Of a stretch of DNA of 64,000 bases, positions 16,963 to 24,116 are shown one piece after another. The notes beneath the pieces are model-generated. The model saw only the letters and a list, made by a program, of their open reading frames with translations. It was not told the origin of the DNA and made no database searches. How positions within the stretch are numbered: the stretch's first letter is position 1; every line of letters begins with the position of its first letter. Position numbers and translations under genes: made by a program. Origin of the DNA: Gammaproteobacteria bacterium (GTDB lineage Bacteria > Pseudomonadota > Gammaproteobacteria > Xanthomonadales > Marinicellaceae); NCBI GenBank assembly GCA_041395445.1, contig JAWLAO010000002.1:434001-498000 (forward strand). The letters are read 5' to 3'.

Positions 16963-16992
16963 ATGAAGCGAGTTTTTATTAACTCGCTTCAT
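16963..16992. other. Strong intercistronic hairpin
   Basis: A perfect 12-bp stem (ATGAAGCGAGTT / AACTCGCTTCAT) with a 6-nt loop lies between the DoxD-like gene and the DUF302 gene. It lacks a T-run in the minus-strand direction, so it more likely affects mRNA stability or relative expression than complete termination. Confidence 0.7.
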
Positions 16993-16999
16993 TAAAAAA

Positions 17000-18109
17000 T
17001 TAATGCTCTGCTGATTTACCTTCTAGCACGAAACCACCATCAGTTACTTTAGCAGTTCCGGTAAATGTAAACGGAGCTCCTTCAACTTGAGATAATTTTA
17101 GAGTGTAAACTTCACCCTCTTCAACATCAGTGTCGCCTTCTCCCGGCAGGACAATCGTTGCCTGAGCACCGGTTTTACCTGCTATACCATAACGAGTGCG
17201 GTAGAATTTAGAGCCCCAAGCCATTTTGAATGTGTTGTCTATATTATCATCACTCATATTGGCTAAAGTGTCTCCATCCCATTCTGCAACATTATCGCCA
17301 AACTCATCTTTTAATTCGGCTTTTATCACATATCCTGCTTGTGTGTCAGGTCCGGCATTGACATAACCGTAGAATGATAAAGCACCATCCTCCATAACTT
17401 TAACATCAGAAATTTTGATGTTTTGATGATGGAATCCTACGCGAGATTTCAATTTACTATAAACAGAACCATAAAGAGCGTTGTAGAAACCAACAACAAA
17501 TACAAAAGTAATTACAGCCAGCCATATACTCATTTTTTTCAGGCCATCATTGCTAAGTGGTAAAGGACCAGAGAACAACCATGGGAATAGTTTTTTACTT
17601 CCAAAACCAGTATTTGCCAGCTTATTATCAATAGAATAATATCCGGCACCGGTCACAAAAGCGACAGCACAGATTGCAAACCCAAAGGCGGCCATTGTCC
17701 ATTCATCCAGACAAGTTGAACCCATCCAGCCAAATACCAGCATCATACCGAAATTAAGAAGCATCCCGCCAATTGCAGCAAAACGTGTCATAAATCCAAA
17801 GATTAGTGCCAGACCTACCAGCAATTCAGCAATAGAAAACGCCCACATGGCAAAGTTCATTAATGAAACATTTTGAATCACTGACACTAAAGTTTCCGGC
17901 ATAAAAGAACCAGGATAAGCCGCAGCAATTTTGTTACCTACGAAACCGGAATGCTCGACATCGAGTTTGAATGTGTCACCTGTTGGTGTAATTCCATAAA
18001 TTGCACGTCTGGAAAAACCACCCCAGAAAACGAAGCCCATTGTTAAACGAATAGCTAAACTGGATAATCCCAGTTGGCCATAAGTATTTTTTAAATCATT
18101 ATTTGACAT
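17000..18109 (-). CDS. Thiosulfate:quinone oxidoreductase-like DoxD-DoxA fusion
   Basis: 369 residues. The N-terminal half is a DoxX/DoxD-type four-helix membrane domain (RLTMGFVFWGGFSRRAIYG, NFAMWAFSIAELLVGLALIFGF, NFGMMLVFGWMGSTC). After a further membrane helix (IWLAVITFVFVVGFYNALYG) the C-terminal 150 residues form a soluble beta domain (FYGYVNAGPDTQAGYVIKAEL, YRTRYGIAGKTGA) matching the DoxA subunit. Archaeal thiosulfate:quinone oxidoreductase has these as two proteins; here they are one chain. It should pass electrons from thiosulfate or a related sulfur species to quinone. I chose ATG 18109, preceded by AGGG; an upstream in-frame ATG at 18121 is less likely. Confidence 0.85.
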   Translation of the reverse strand: MSNNDLKNTYGQLGLSSLAIRLTMGFVFWGGFSRRAIYGITPTGDTFKLDVEHSGFVGNKIAAAYPGSFMPETLVSVIQNVSLMNFAMWAFSIAELLVGLALIFGFMTRFAAIGGMLLNFGMMLVFGWMGSTCLDEWTMAAFGFAICAVAFVTGAGYYSIDNKLANTGFGSKKLFPWLFSGPLPLSNDGLKKMSIWLAVITFVFVVGFYNALYGSVYSKLKSRVGFHHQNIKISDVKVMEDGALSFYGYVNAGPDTQAGYVIKAELKDEFGDNVAEWDGDTLANMSDDNIDNTFKMAWGSKFYRTRYGIAGKTGAQATIVLPGEGDTDVEEGEVYTLKLSQVEGAPFTFTGTAKVTDGGFVLEGKSAEH

Positions 18110-18173
18110 AATTGCCCTCATAAAAATATAGTCGTATTGCTTTTAATTCTATCATAACAAATTCGTACTTGCT

Positions 18174-18195
18174 ACATTAGCAAATGCTTATATTA
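18174..18195. promoter_or_regulatory. Palindromic operator candidate upstream of doxD-like gene
   Basis: Contains ATTAGCAAATGCTTATAT, one of four copies of the same dyad (TTAGCA-AA-TGYTAATA type) in 16-22 kb, each 5' of a transcription unit. This copy is about 65 bp upstream of the ATG at 18109. Size and symmetry suit an ArsR-type winged-helix repressor of sulfur genes (inferred). Confidence 0.7.
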
Positions 18196-18204
18196 GAAGA
18201 AAAG

Positions 18205-18235
18205 CCTAAAAAAAGAGGGCAAATTAAGCCCTCTT
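18205..18235 (-). terminator. Rho-independent terminator of the metallo-hydrolase gene
   Basis: On the minus strand an 8-bp stem (AAGAGGGC / GCCCTCTT) is followed by TTTTTTT. It lies about 30 bp after the metallo-beta-lactamase-fold gene and separates that unit from the doxD unit. Confidence 0.88.
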
Positions 18236-18264
18236 AATAAATTTTTTAAATAAATTAAAAATAA

Positions 18265-19281
18265 TTATTCGACAGATTCTGCTTCCATTGCTAAGAAAAC
18301 AGTATTTGCGTTCAAACGGTTAACACTGTCAAAAGCAGGTAAACTACTGAATTGAGACCAGTCAATTCCTTCATAGGCTTCAACAAATCCCATCATTTCT
18401 TCAACAGCTTCACCCATCACTTCACGCATGAATAACAAATAACTCTTGGTTAATTTGATTGCTTGAGCAGGATTATCAGATGCCGGCCCATGACCCGGAA
18501 CCAAAAGGTTCAGTTTTAAACTGGTTTCCATATCTTGCAAAGTATTTGCCCATCTTAATGTGCTACCGCCACCAATAAAGGGAACACGGCCACCGAATAT
18601 AATATCGCCTGAATAGAGGACGCCATCTTCTTGAACATAAAGCGTTAAATCTCCACCTGAATGCGCAGCACCAACAACATTGATAACAAAATGCATTCCA
18701 CCGAGCTCGAACTCCATTTTGTCTTCGACAATAACATCAGGATGAACCACATAGGTGTCTTCATTAACATAAGGCTTGAGTGACTCTCTTCTCTCGTTCA
18801 AACGAGCTGTAGCACCGTCCGAGTTGATATATTTAAAACTACCGTCAGCAGCAATGACTTCTGCTCCCAACTCTTTAAACACTTGGGTGCCATAAATATG
18901 GTCAGCATGATAATGCGTTATGACAACTTTTTTAATTGGCTTGTCAGTGACCTCACGAATTCTTTTCAGAAGTTCAACTCCAAGTGAAGGAGAACCCAAT
19001 GTGTCAACAACAATTACACCTTCATCAGTAACCACAAACCCTGCATTGGAAATAAACCCTGCATTATCAGTAGCGATTCCGGCTTTACCTTGAACTTGAT
19101 AAGTATGCTCAGCCAGTTTTTTTGCTGTCATTTCAATATCAATTGGCGGGTATTTTGATACGACCTTTGACTCTTCGCTACTTAGGCCGTTGTCACTTGA
19201 TTTTGTGCTTTCAGACTGACATGAAATCAAAGTCACGGCAGCAAGAATCAGCACGAACGCTTTATTAAGTATTGTATTCAT
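18265..19281 (-). CDS. Metallo-beta-lactamase-fold lipoprotein hydrolase (SoxH-like)
   Basis: 338 residues. The N terminus is a lipoprotein signal with lipobox LISC (Cys21). The catalytic domain has VVDTLGSPSLG, the zinc motif HYHADHIYG (HxHxDH), the His in GAAHSGGDL, Asp in LYSGDIIFGG and the last His in PGHGPASD, so both metal sites are complete. Proteins of this kind occur in sulfur-oxidation and quinoprotein loci as SoxH-like or relay-system zinc hydrolases and may act on glutathione thioesters or persulfides. It has its own operator copy upstream and its own terminator. Confidence 0.87.
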   Translation of the reverse strand: MNTILNKAFVLILAAVTLISCQSESTKSSDNGLSSEESKVVSKYPPIDIEMTAKKLAEHTYQVQGKAGIATDNAGFISNAGFVVTDEGVIVVDTLGSPSLGVELLKRIREVTDKPIKKVVITHYHADHIYGTQVFKELGAEVIAADGSFKYINSDGATARLNERRESLKPYVNEDTYVVHPDVIVEDKMEFELGGMHFVINVVGAAHSGGDLTLYVQEDGVLYSGDIIFGGRVPFIGGGSTLRWANTLQDMETSLKLNLLVPGHGPASDNPAQAIKLTKSYLLFMREVMGEAVEEMMGFVEAYEGIDWSQFSSLPAFDSVNRLNANTVFLAMEAESVE

Positions 19282-19343
19282 AATTACCTCAACTCATGGT
19301 TGTAAATTTCAAAACGCTGTGAGTATAGCACAAAAAATCAGTT

Positions 19344-19364
19344 ACATTAGCAACTTCTTATATA
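19344..19364. promoter_or_regulatory. Palindromic operator candidate upstream of metallo-hydrolase gene
   Basis: ACATTAGCAACTTCTTATAT is a slightly degenerate copy of the motif at 18174-18195 and 20508-20528. It lies 63 bp upstream of the start at 19281 and in the gap after the SirB2 gene. Confidence 0.62.
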
Positions 19365-19369
19365 GTGAT

Positions 19370-19738
19370 TTATAAATTGATAAATAATGGTGTTTTGGAG
19401 ATTGCTGTGAAAATCATAAATACAATCATAAGCGTTGCCAAGAAGTATGCTAAATAACTTTTAGCACCATTGGACTTCAACGCCATCATTCCAAAACCAA
19501 TATAAAAGACCAATGCAATGATTTTTGCACCTAACCACAATTGATCCCAAGGTTTAATTGAGGCCATAAAGGCCAAAGTAAACCCTGAAATCAACAGAAG
19601 TGTATCATTGACATGCGGAATAACTTTTAGCAATTTACCGGTTGGTTTTTTAAATAACTTCAGAAAAAACCTCAGCTCAAACAAAAAAATACTGACAACA
19701 ATAAAAAGTAAATGTGCATGTTTAATACCGGCGTACAC
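19370..19738 (-). CDS. SirB2-family small membrane protein
   Basis: 122 residues, four predicted membrane helices. KHAHLLFIVVSIFLFELRFFL, HVNDTLLLISGFTLAF and LGAKIIALVFYIGFGMMAL match the SirB2 family. Several His residues in helices (HAH, HVND) could bind haem or metal. It is the third gene of a minus-strand unit with the thioredoxin and DUF2892 genes (6-bp spacing to the previous gene). Function is not known; SirB2 relatives have been found with energy-metabolism genes. Confidence 0.8.
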   Translation of the reverse strand: MYAGIKHAHLLFIVVSIFLFELRFFLKLFKKPTGKLLKVIPHVNDTLLLISGFTLAFMASIKPWDQLWLGAKIIALVFYIGFGMMALKSNGAKSYLAYFLATLMIVFMIFTAISKTPLFINL

Positions 19739-19744
19739 GATAGA

Positions 19745-19951
19745 TTACTCTTTGACTCCTAACATCTTCAAAATAGTAATCATTGGACACCAGTTGGTAA
19801 AGCCTGATTGAAACAAATTAAACCCGACAAAAGCAGTCAGCCATAACCATGACATTTGTGTGAGGTTGACCTGGCCCATAACATGTGCCAAAACCAAAGA
19901 CAACATAATTACCAAACCGGCAATAATTCTAAGCATTCTATTTACATTCAT
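19745..19951 (-). CDS. DUF2892 small inner-membrane protein (YgaP-type membrane domain)
   Basis: 68 residues with two membrane helices (IAGLVIMLSLVLAHVMG and WLWLTAFVGFNLFQSGF) followed by the family-typical NWCPMITILKMLG, which carries the conserved CP motif. The same domain is fused to a rhodanese in E. coli YgaP, and stand-alone copies are common in sulfur loci. It lies between the thioredoxin and SirB2 genes with gaps of 30 and 6 bp. Confidence 0.88.
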   Translation of the reverse strand: MNVNRMLRIIAGLVIMLSLVLAHVMGQVNLTQMSWLWLTAFVGFNLFQSGFTNWCPMITILKMLGVKE

Positions 19952-19981
19952 AATAATTCCCCTGTTTAAAGTTTAAAAAAA

Positions 19982-20461
19982 TCAGGAACACTCTTGAGCC
20001 TCAAGAGCTTCCTTAAGAGACCTTTTCAAATAAAAGTCGTAAAAATCTATTGCTCCGCCGGTACCGATAATTCGTTTACCAATTTCTTTTCCGTTTTTGT
20101 CTAGAAATAAGACAGTTGGAGTTAATGTGGCTTTGATAGAGCGAGCATAATCAAAAGAATTGACTTTGTTTCCTTCAAAATCAATATGTGTTTCATTACT
20201 GTCTATAAGTAACTCCCGCAACAACCATTGACTATCAAGTTCACCGTTAAGAACCTCAGGAACAAAAACCTGCTTTTTCAGTTTCACGCAATAAGGACAA
20301 TCTTCGCGACTAACCATAATCACCATGACTTTGTTTTCGACACAAGCTCTTTGAGCAAGAGTTTGGAAGTTTTCCAGAATCAATAATCGTTCATATCCGT
20401 CAGCTAGAGACACGCTTGCAAAAAATATCAGCAATATAGACAGAGTTCGATATTGATACAT
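19982..20461 (-). CDS. Periplasmic thioredoxin-fold protein (SoxW-like)
   Basis: 159 residues. A signal peptide (LSILLIFFASVSLADG) precedes a thioredoxin fold with active site EDCPYC (Cys55 and Cys58) and the cis-Pro segment ATLTPTVLFLD. This resembles SoxW and related thioredoxins that keep sulfur-oxidation enzymes reduced or carry sulfur. It is the first gene of the thioredoxin - DUF2892 - SirB2 unit and has the best copy of the shared operator 46 bp upstream. Confidence 0.85.
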   Translation of the reverse strand: MYQYRTLSILLIFFASVSLADGYERLLILENFQTLAQRACVENKVMVIMVSREDCPYCVKLKKQVFVPEVLNGELDSQWLLRELLIDSNETHIDFEGNKVNSFDYARSIKATLTPTVLFLDKNGKEIGKRIIGTGGAIDFYDFYLKRSLKEALEAQECS

Positions 20462-20507
20462 GATGAGTTAATAATTAAAACATCGGATATTAGAACGCAG
20501 ATTTAAC

Positions 20508-20528
20508 ATATTAGCAAATGTTAATATA
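20508..20528. promoter_or_regulatory. Palindromic operator candidate, best copy, upstream of thioredoxin unit
   Basis: The core TATTAGCAAATGTTAATA is a near-perfect palindrome (half sites TATTARCA / TGYTAATA separated by AA). It sits 46 bp upstream of the thioredoxin start and 5 bp past the end of the propeller gene. Confidence 0.75.
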
Positions 20529-20532
20529 AGTT

Positions 20533-21666
20533 TTAGTGGTTATATTGACGAGAATAAAATATTCCAGTACACAAAAGCACTGACACCAATATCAACAAAC
20601 CGCTATTTCCAAAAATCGGAATGATTGGTGGAGAATATAATAAATCGCCAATATATCGGCCTCGGGCATAGCTGCCGACAATTTGTTCATTTTGATAATT
20701 GTTACTGACAGTATTGTCATTGAAGTTGAGAGTATATGATTTTAGTGATGTTATGGGACTACACCAACCAGTCAAACAAAAAAAAGCAGGATGATTTATT
20801 GCAAAAAAAGAATTGTTTTCAATTCTTTCAAATGAAACTCCCCATATATCAGTAAAGTCACTCAGCTTAATGTTTGACTGAATACTCCACTGTCCGTCAC
20901 TTTTGTTAATTTTATAAGTCTTTTGATGGCTAATAGCTGTTATCGTATTATCAAAGTTCTCAAAAATCACACCAAAAGACTCATTTGAAATTTGAGTTAC
21001 CCAATTAATTGAACCATCAACTAGCGATCTTGAGTAGATTGAGCTGTCTTGATTTACAAAATGGAAATAAGTAGAACCATCATTACTGATTAAATCGGAG
21101 TTATACGAAGGTGCGTCATATGAAAATAACTCTGACATAGTTTTTATATCAAAAACTTTAAAAATGGTAGAATTACCTCCATCAGATAAAATGAAAATAG
21201 CTGTATTTAAAGATTCGTTGAATTCAGCTTTATTTATACTGTAAATTCCGAAATCAACAGCAACTGAAACTGTATTGCTAAGTAAATTTAATTGATACAA
21301 GAATTGAGATGAAGAAGTTGAAAAATAAAGTGTGTCATCAGTTTGATTTAGAAAAATAGTTTCTGCTGGACTCGGTATGCTAATACTTTGTTCTACTTCC
21401 AAAGTATTTGTATTAATCACAATAATGTGATTATATGTACCAGCATATAGCTTAGTTTGTTCAGAGTTTAAAAAAACACTTCCAGTAAGGTATTCATCAG
21501 GTAAATAAATATTTTTTATTATTGATGATGAGTCAATATCAAGTACTGCAATCCTATTTTGAACCTCAAAAGGAGGAGTGAAGTCTGTCAATGGCAAATA
21601 AGCCACCTTTGCAATCGAAGAGGTGTTGATAAAAAGGAATGTTAGAAAAACAAGTCGTAGATACAT
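20533..21666 (-). CDS. Secreted beta-propeller protein with C-terminal sorting-signal-like helix
   Basis: 377 residues from ATG 21666 (an upstream GTG at 21693 would spoil the signal peptide YLRLVFLTFLFINTSSIA). The body has repeated short beta motifs such as RIAVLDIDSSS, HIIVINTNTLEV and STIFKVFDIKTMSE, as in YncE/YVTN-type seven-bladed propellers. The C terminus is PIFGNSGLLILVSVLL followed by a short basic tail, like the Pro-rich, hydrophobic, basic tripartite PEP-CTERM/IPTL-type sorting signals. It is likely exported and anchored. No enzymatic motif is seen. Confidence 0.72.
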   Translation of the reverse strand: MYLRLVFLTFLFINTSSIAKVAYLPLTDFTPPFEVQNRIAVLDIDSSSIIKNIYLPDEYLTGSVFLNSEQTKLYAGTYNHIIVINTNTLEVEQSISIPSPAETIFLNQTDDTLYFSTSSSQFLYQLNLLSNTVSVAVDFGIYSINKAEFNESLNTAIFILSDGGNSTIFKVFDIKTMSELFSYDAPSYNSDLISNDGSTYFHFVNQDSSIYSRSLVDGSINWVTQISNESFGVIFENFDNTITAISHQKTYKINKSDGQWSIQSNIKLSDFTDIWGVSFERIENNSFFAINHPAFFCLTGWCSPITSLKSYTLNFNDNTVSNNYQNEQIVGSYARGRYIGDLLYSPPIIPIFGNSGLLILVSVLLCTGIFYSRQYNH

Positions 21667-21743
21667 AGCTTTAAATTGTTCGTGGTTTACCACATAATAT
21701 CTGACACGCTTTGTAATTTCAAGTTAAAGATACTGTAAAAAAA

Positions 21744-21761
21744 ATTGGCAAATGCTACAAT
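21744..21761. promoter_or_regulatory. Operator-like dyad upstream of the M2 peptidase
   Basis: ATTGGCAAATGCTACAAT keeps the GCAAATGCT core of the three sulfur-cluster operators but has weaker flanks. It lies 27 bp upstream of the peptidase start. Confidence 0.45.
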
Positions 21762-21787
21762 CACCACTTTTTCAAATAGGCTAAAGT

Positions 21788-23590
21788 ATGAAAATTAAAC
21801 AAATAGCATTATTAGGGACAATTTTTGCACTCAGTATTAACACTGCATCCGCAAAAAAACCATCCAAAAAAGATGTTGAAGAGTTTCTCAACAGAGTTGA
21901 AAAAACACTAACGGAACAAGGAGAGTTTGCGGCACGCACAGCTTGGGTTCAGGCAAACTTTATTACTGAAGATACCATTTGGCTAAGTGCAAAAAGCAAT
22001 GAGAGGTTTTCAGCAATGCAAGTAGAATTTGCTATGGAAGCCAGTCGCTATGATGATGTTAAGGTTTCTGATGATATGCGTCGAAAGCTAAACATTTTAA
22101 AAAACGGATTGACCATTGCCGCACCTGCGGATGCTGAAAAAAACAGCCAACTGGCGCAAATTACATCTGAACTTGAAGCAATGTACGGTACAGGGAAATA
22201 TTGCAAGAATGCTGAATGTAAAACGCTGAATGACCTCGAAGAAATCATGACGCATTCACGAGACAGTAGTGAGTTATTGGAAGCATGGAAAGGCTGGAGA
22301 ACCATTTCGCCACCGATGAAAGATAAATATGCAAAAATGGTTGAGTTGGCAAATGAAGGTGCAAAAAACCTTGGCTTTAAAGACACAGGAGCAATGTGGC
22401 GTTCTCAATACGATATGCCGGCAGATGACTTTTCCAAAGAGCTGGACAGACAGTTTCAGCAAGTCAAACCATTATACGAAGCACTTCAATGTCATGTCAG
22501 AGCTAAATTGACAGAACATTATGGTGAAGAAGTCATGGGCAATGACGGCATGATTCCGGCTCATCTTTTGGGCAATATGTGGGCACAAACATGGTCCAAT
22601 GTTTATGATTTGGTTAAGCCTCCGGCAAATGTTGAAGGCTCACCCATTGATGTGACTCAATTGTTACAAGAGTTTGACTATGACCACTTGAAAATGGTGG
22701 AAACAGGAGAAGGATTTTTTACCTCTTTGGGTTTGCCAAAATTACCGGATACATTCTGGAGCCGTTCATTGTTTTTAAAACCCAAAGATCGTGAAGTGGT
22801 TTGTCACGCTAGTGCATGGGATATCGACAATGAAGATGATATTCGTATCAAAATGTGTATCAAGGTCGATCAGGAAGATTTTGTGACGATTCACCATGAG
22901 TTGGGTCATAACTTTTACCAACGAGCTTATAAAGACCAAAGCATTATTTATCGCAATGGAGCCAATGACGGTTTTCATGAAGCCATCGGTGATACTGTCG
23001 CTTTATCAATTACACCTGATTACTTGCATCAAATCGGACTGCTGGACGAAGTGCCAAAAAGCGAAAGTGATTTAGGAATGCTGATGAAAATGGCTTTGGA
23101 CAGAGTGGCGTTTTTACCATTTGGTTTAATGATTGATCAATGGCGTTGGAAAGTATTCAACGGTGAATTCTCGGAAGATGAATATAACAAGGGTTGGTGG
23201 CAGCTTCGCAACCATTACCAAGGTGTCAAAGCTCCTGTTGAAAGAACTGAAAATGATTTTGATCCGGGTGCCAAATACCACATTCCGGGTGGAACACCAT
23301 ACACTCGTTACTTCCTTGCACATATTCTGGAATTTCAATTTCACAGAGAATTATGTAAAGCAGCGGGTTATGAAGGTCCACTTCACAATTGCTCAATTTA
23401 TGGTAATAAAGAAGCCGGGGCTAAGTTAATAAAAATGCTGGAAATGGGTGCCGCTCAGCCATGGCAAGATGCTTTGGAGGTGGTGGCGAACTCTCGTGAG
23501 ATGGACGCAACAGCTGTATTGGATTATTTTGCACCACTCAAAGTTTGGCTAGATGAACAAAACAAAGGCCGCGATTGTGGCTGGGAATAA
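21788..23590 (+). CDS. M2-family zinc dipeptidyl carboxypeptidase (ACE-like)
   Basis: 600 residues with a signal peptide (IALLGTIFALSINTASA). The gluzincin site is HHELGH (His370, Glu371, His374) with the third ligand Glu398 in FHEAIGD. Other family landmarks are WAQTW, PHI-like YHIPGGTPYTRYFLAHILEFQFHRELC and paired Cys residues (CKNAEC; HNC). It is a bacterial homologue of angiotensin-converting enzyme and should release dipeptides from peptides in the periplasm. An operator-like dyad is found just upstream. It is followed immediately by ogt. Confidence 0.95.
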   Translation: MKIKQIALLGTIFALSINTASAKKPSKKDVEEFLNRVEKTLTEQGEFAARTAWVQANFITEDTIWLSAKSNERFSAMQVEFAMEASRYDDVKVSDDMRRKLNILKNGLTIAAPADAEKNSQLAQITSELEAMYGTGKYCKNAECKTLNDLEEIMTHSRDSSELLEAWKGWRTISPPMKDKYAKMVELANEGAKNLGFKDTGAMWRSQYDMPADDFSKELDRQFQQVKPLYEALQCHVRAKLTEHYGEEVMGNDGMIPAHLLGNMWAQTWSNVYDLVKPPANVEGSPIDVTQLLQEFDYDHLKMVETGEGFFTSLGLPKLPDTFWSRSLFLKPKDREVVCHASAWDIDNEDDIRIKMCIKVDQEDFVTIHHELGHNFYQRAYKDQSIIYRNGANDGFHEAIGDTVALSITPDYLHQIGLLDEVPKSESDLGMLMKMALDRVAFLPFGLMIDQWRWKVFNGEFSEDEYNKGWWQLRNHYQGVKAPVERTENDFDPGAKYHIPGGTPYTRYFLAHILEFQFHRELCKAAGYEGPLHNCSIYGNKEAGAKLIKMLEMGAAQPWQDALEVVANSREMDATAVLDYFAPLKVWLDEQNKGRDCGWE

Positions 23591-23591
23591 C

Positions 23592-24059
23592 TTGAAATAC
23601 ACCATTATGGAATCACCTGTTGGCAAACTATTGCTGGCAGGTGATGACTCTGGGTTGCAAAAAATTCAGTTTGAAAATAACATTCAAATTGATAAAAACT
23701 GGCAAAAAGACGATAAGCACTTTACAGAAGCATCTAAGCAATTGAACGAGTATTTTTCAGGGCAAAGAAAGCAATTTGACATTAAACTCAATCTTCAGGG
23801 CACTGAGTTTCAAAAGCAAGCATGGCAACAATTACAAAAAATAGAATATGGAAAAACCAAGTTTTATGCCCAAGTTGCTGAAGAAATGAATCGACCCAAA
23901 GCTGCCAGAGCCGTCGGCCTAGCAAACAACCGCAACCCAATCCCGATAATCATTCCATGTCATCGAGTTATCGGTAAGAACGGCAACCTCACAGGCTTCG
24001 CCGGAGGCTTGGATGTTAAACAGCAATTACTGAATTTGGAGAATTCAAATAAAGCTTAA
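23592..24059 (+). CDS. ogt: Methylated-DNA-protein cysteine methyltransferase
   Basis: About 155 residues from TTG 23592, 1 bp after the peptidase stop; ATG at 23553 (overlapping) and ATG at 23607 are alternatives. The active-site IIPCHRVIG contains the acceptor Cys123, preceded by the DNA-binding helix ARAVGLANNRNP and followed by GFAGGLDVKQQLL. It removes alkyl groups from O6 of guanine and O4 of thymine in a suicide reaction. The N-terminal SPVGKLLLAGDDSGL is standard. The small size and lack of an Ada N-terminal domain place it with Ogt-type enzymes. Confidence 0.93.
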   Translation: MKYTIMESPVGKLLLAGDDSGLQKIQFENNIQIDKNWQKDDKHFTEASKQLNEYFSGQRKQFDIKLNLQGTEFQKQAWQQLQKIEYGKTKFYAQVAEEMNRPKAARAVGLANNRNPIPIIIPCHRVIGKNGNLTGFAGGLDVKQQLLNLENSNKA

Positions 24060-24116
24060 TATTGGTTAATGTTATCCTGCATGATAAAATCCCACAGTTA
24101 TATTAGAAAAATTTGA

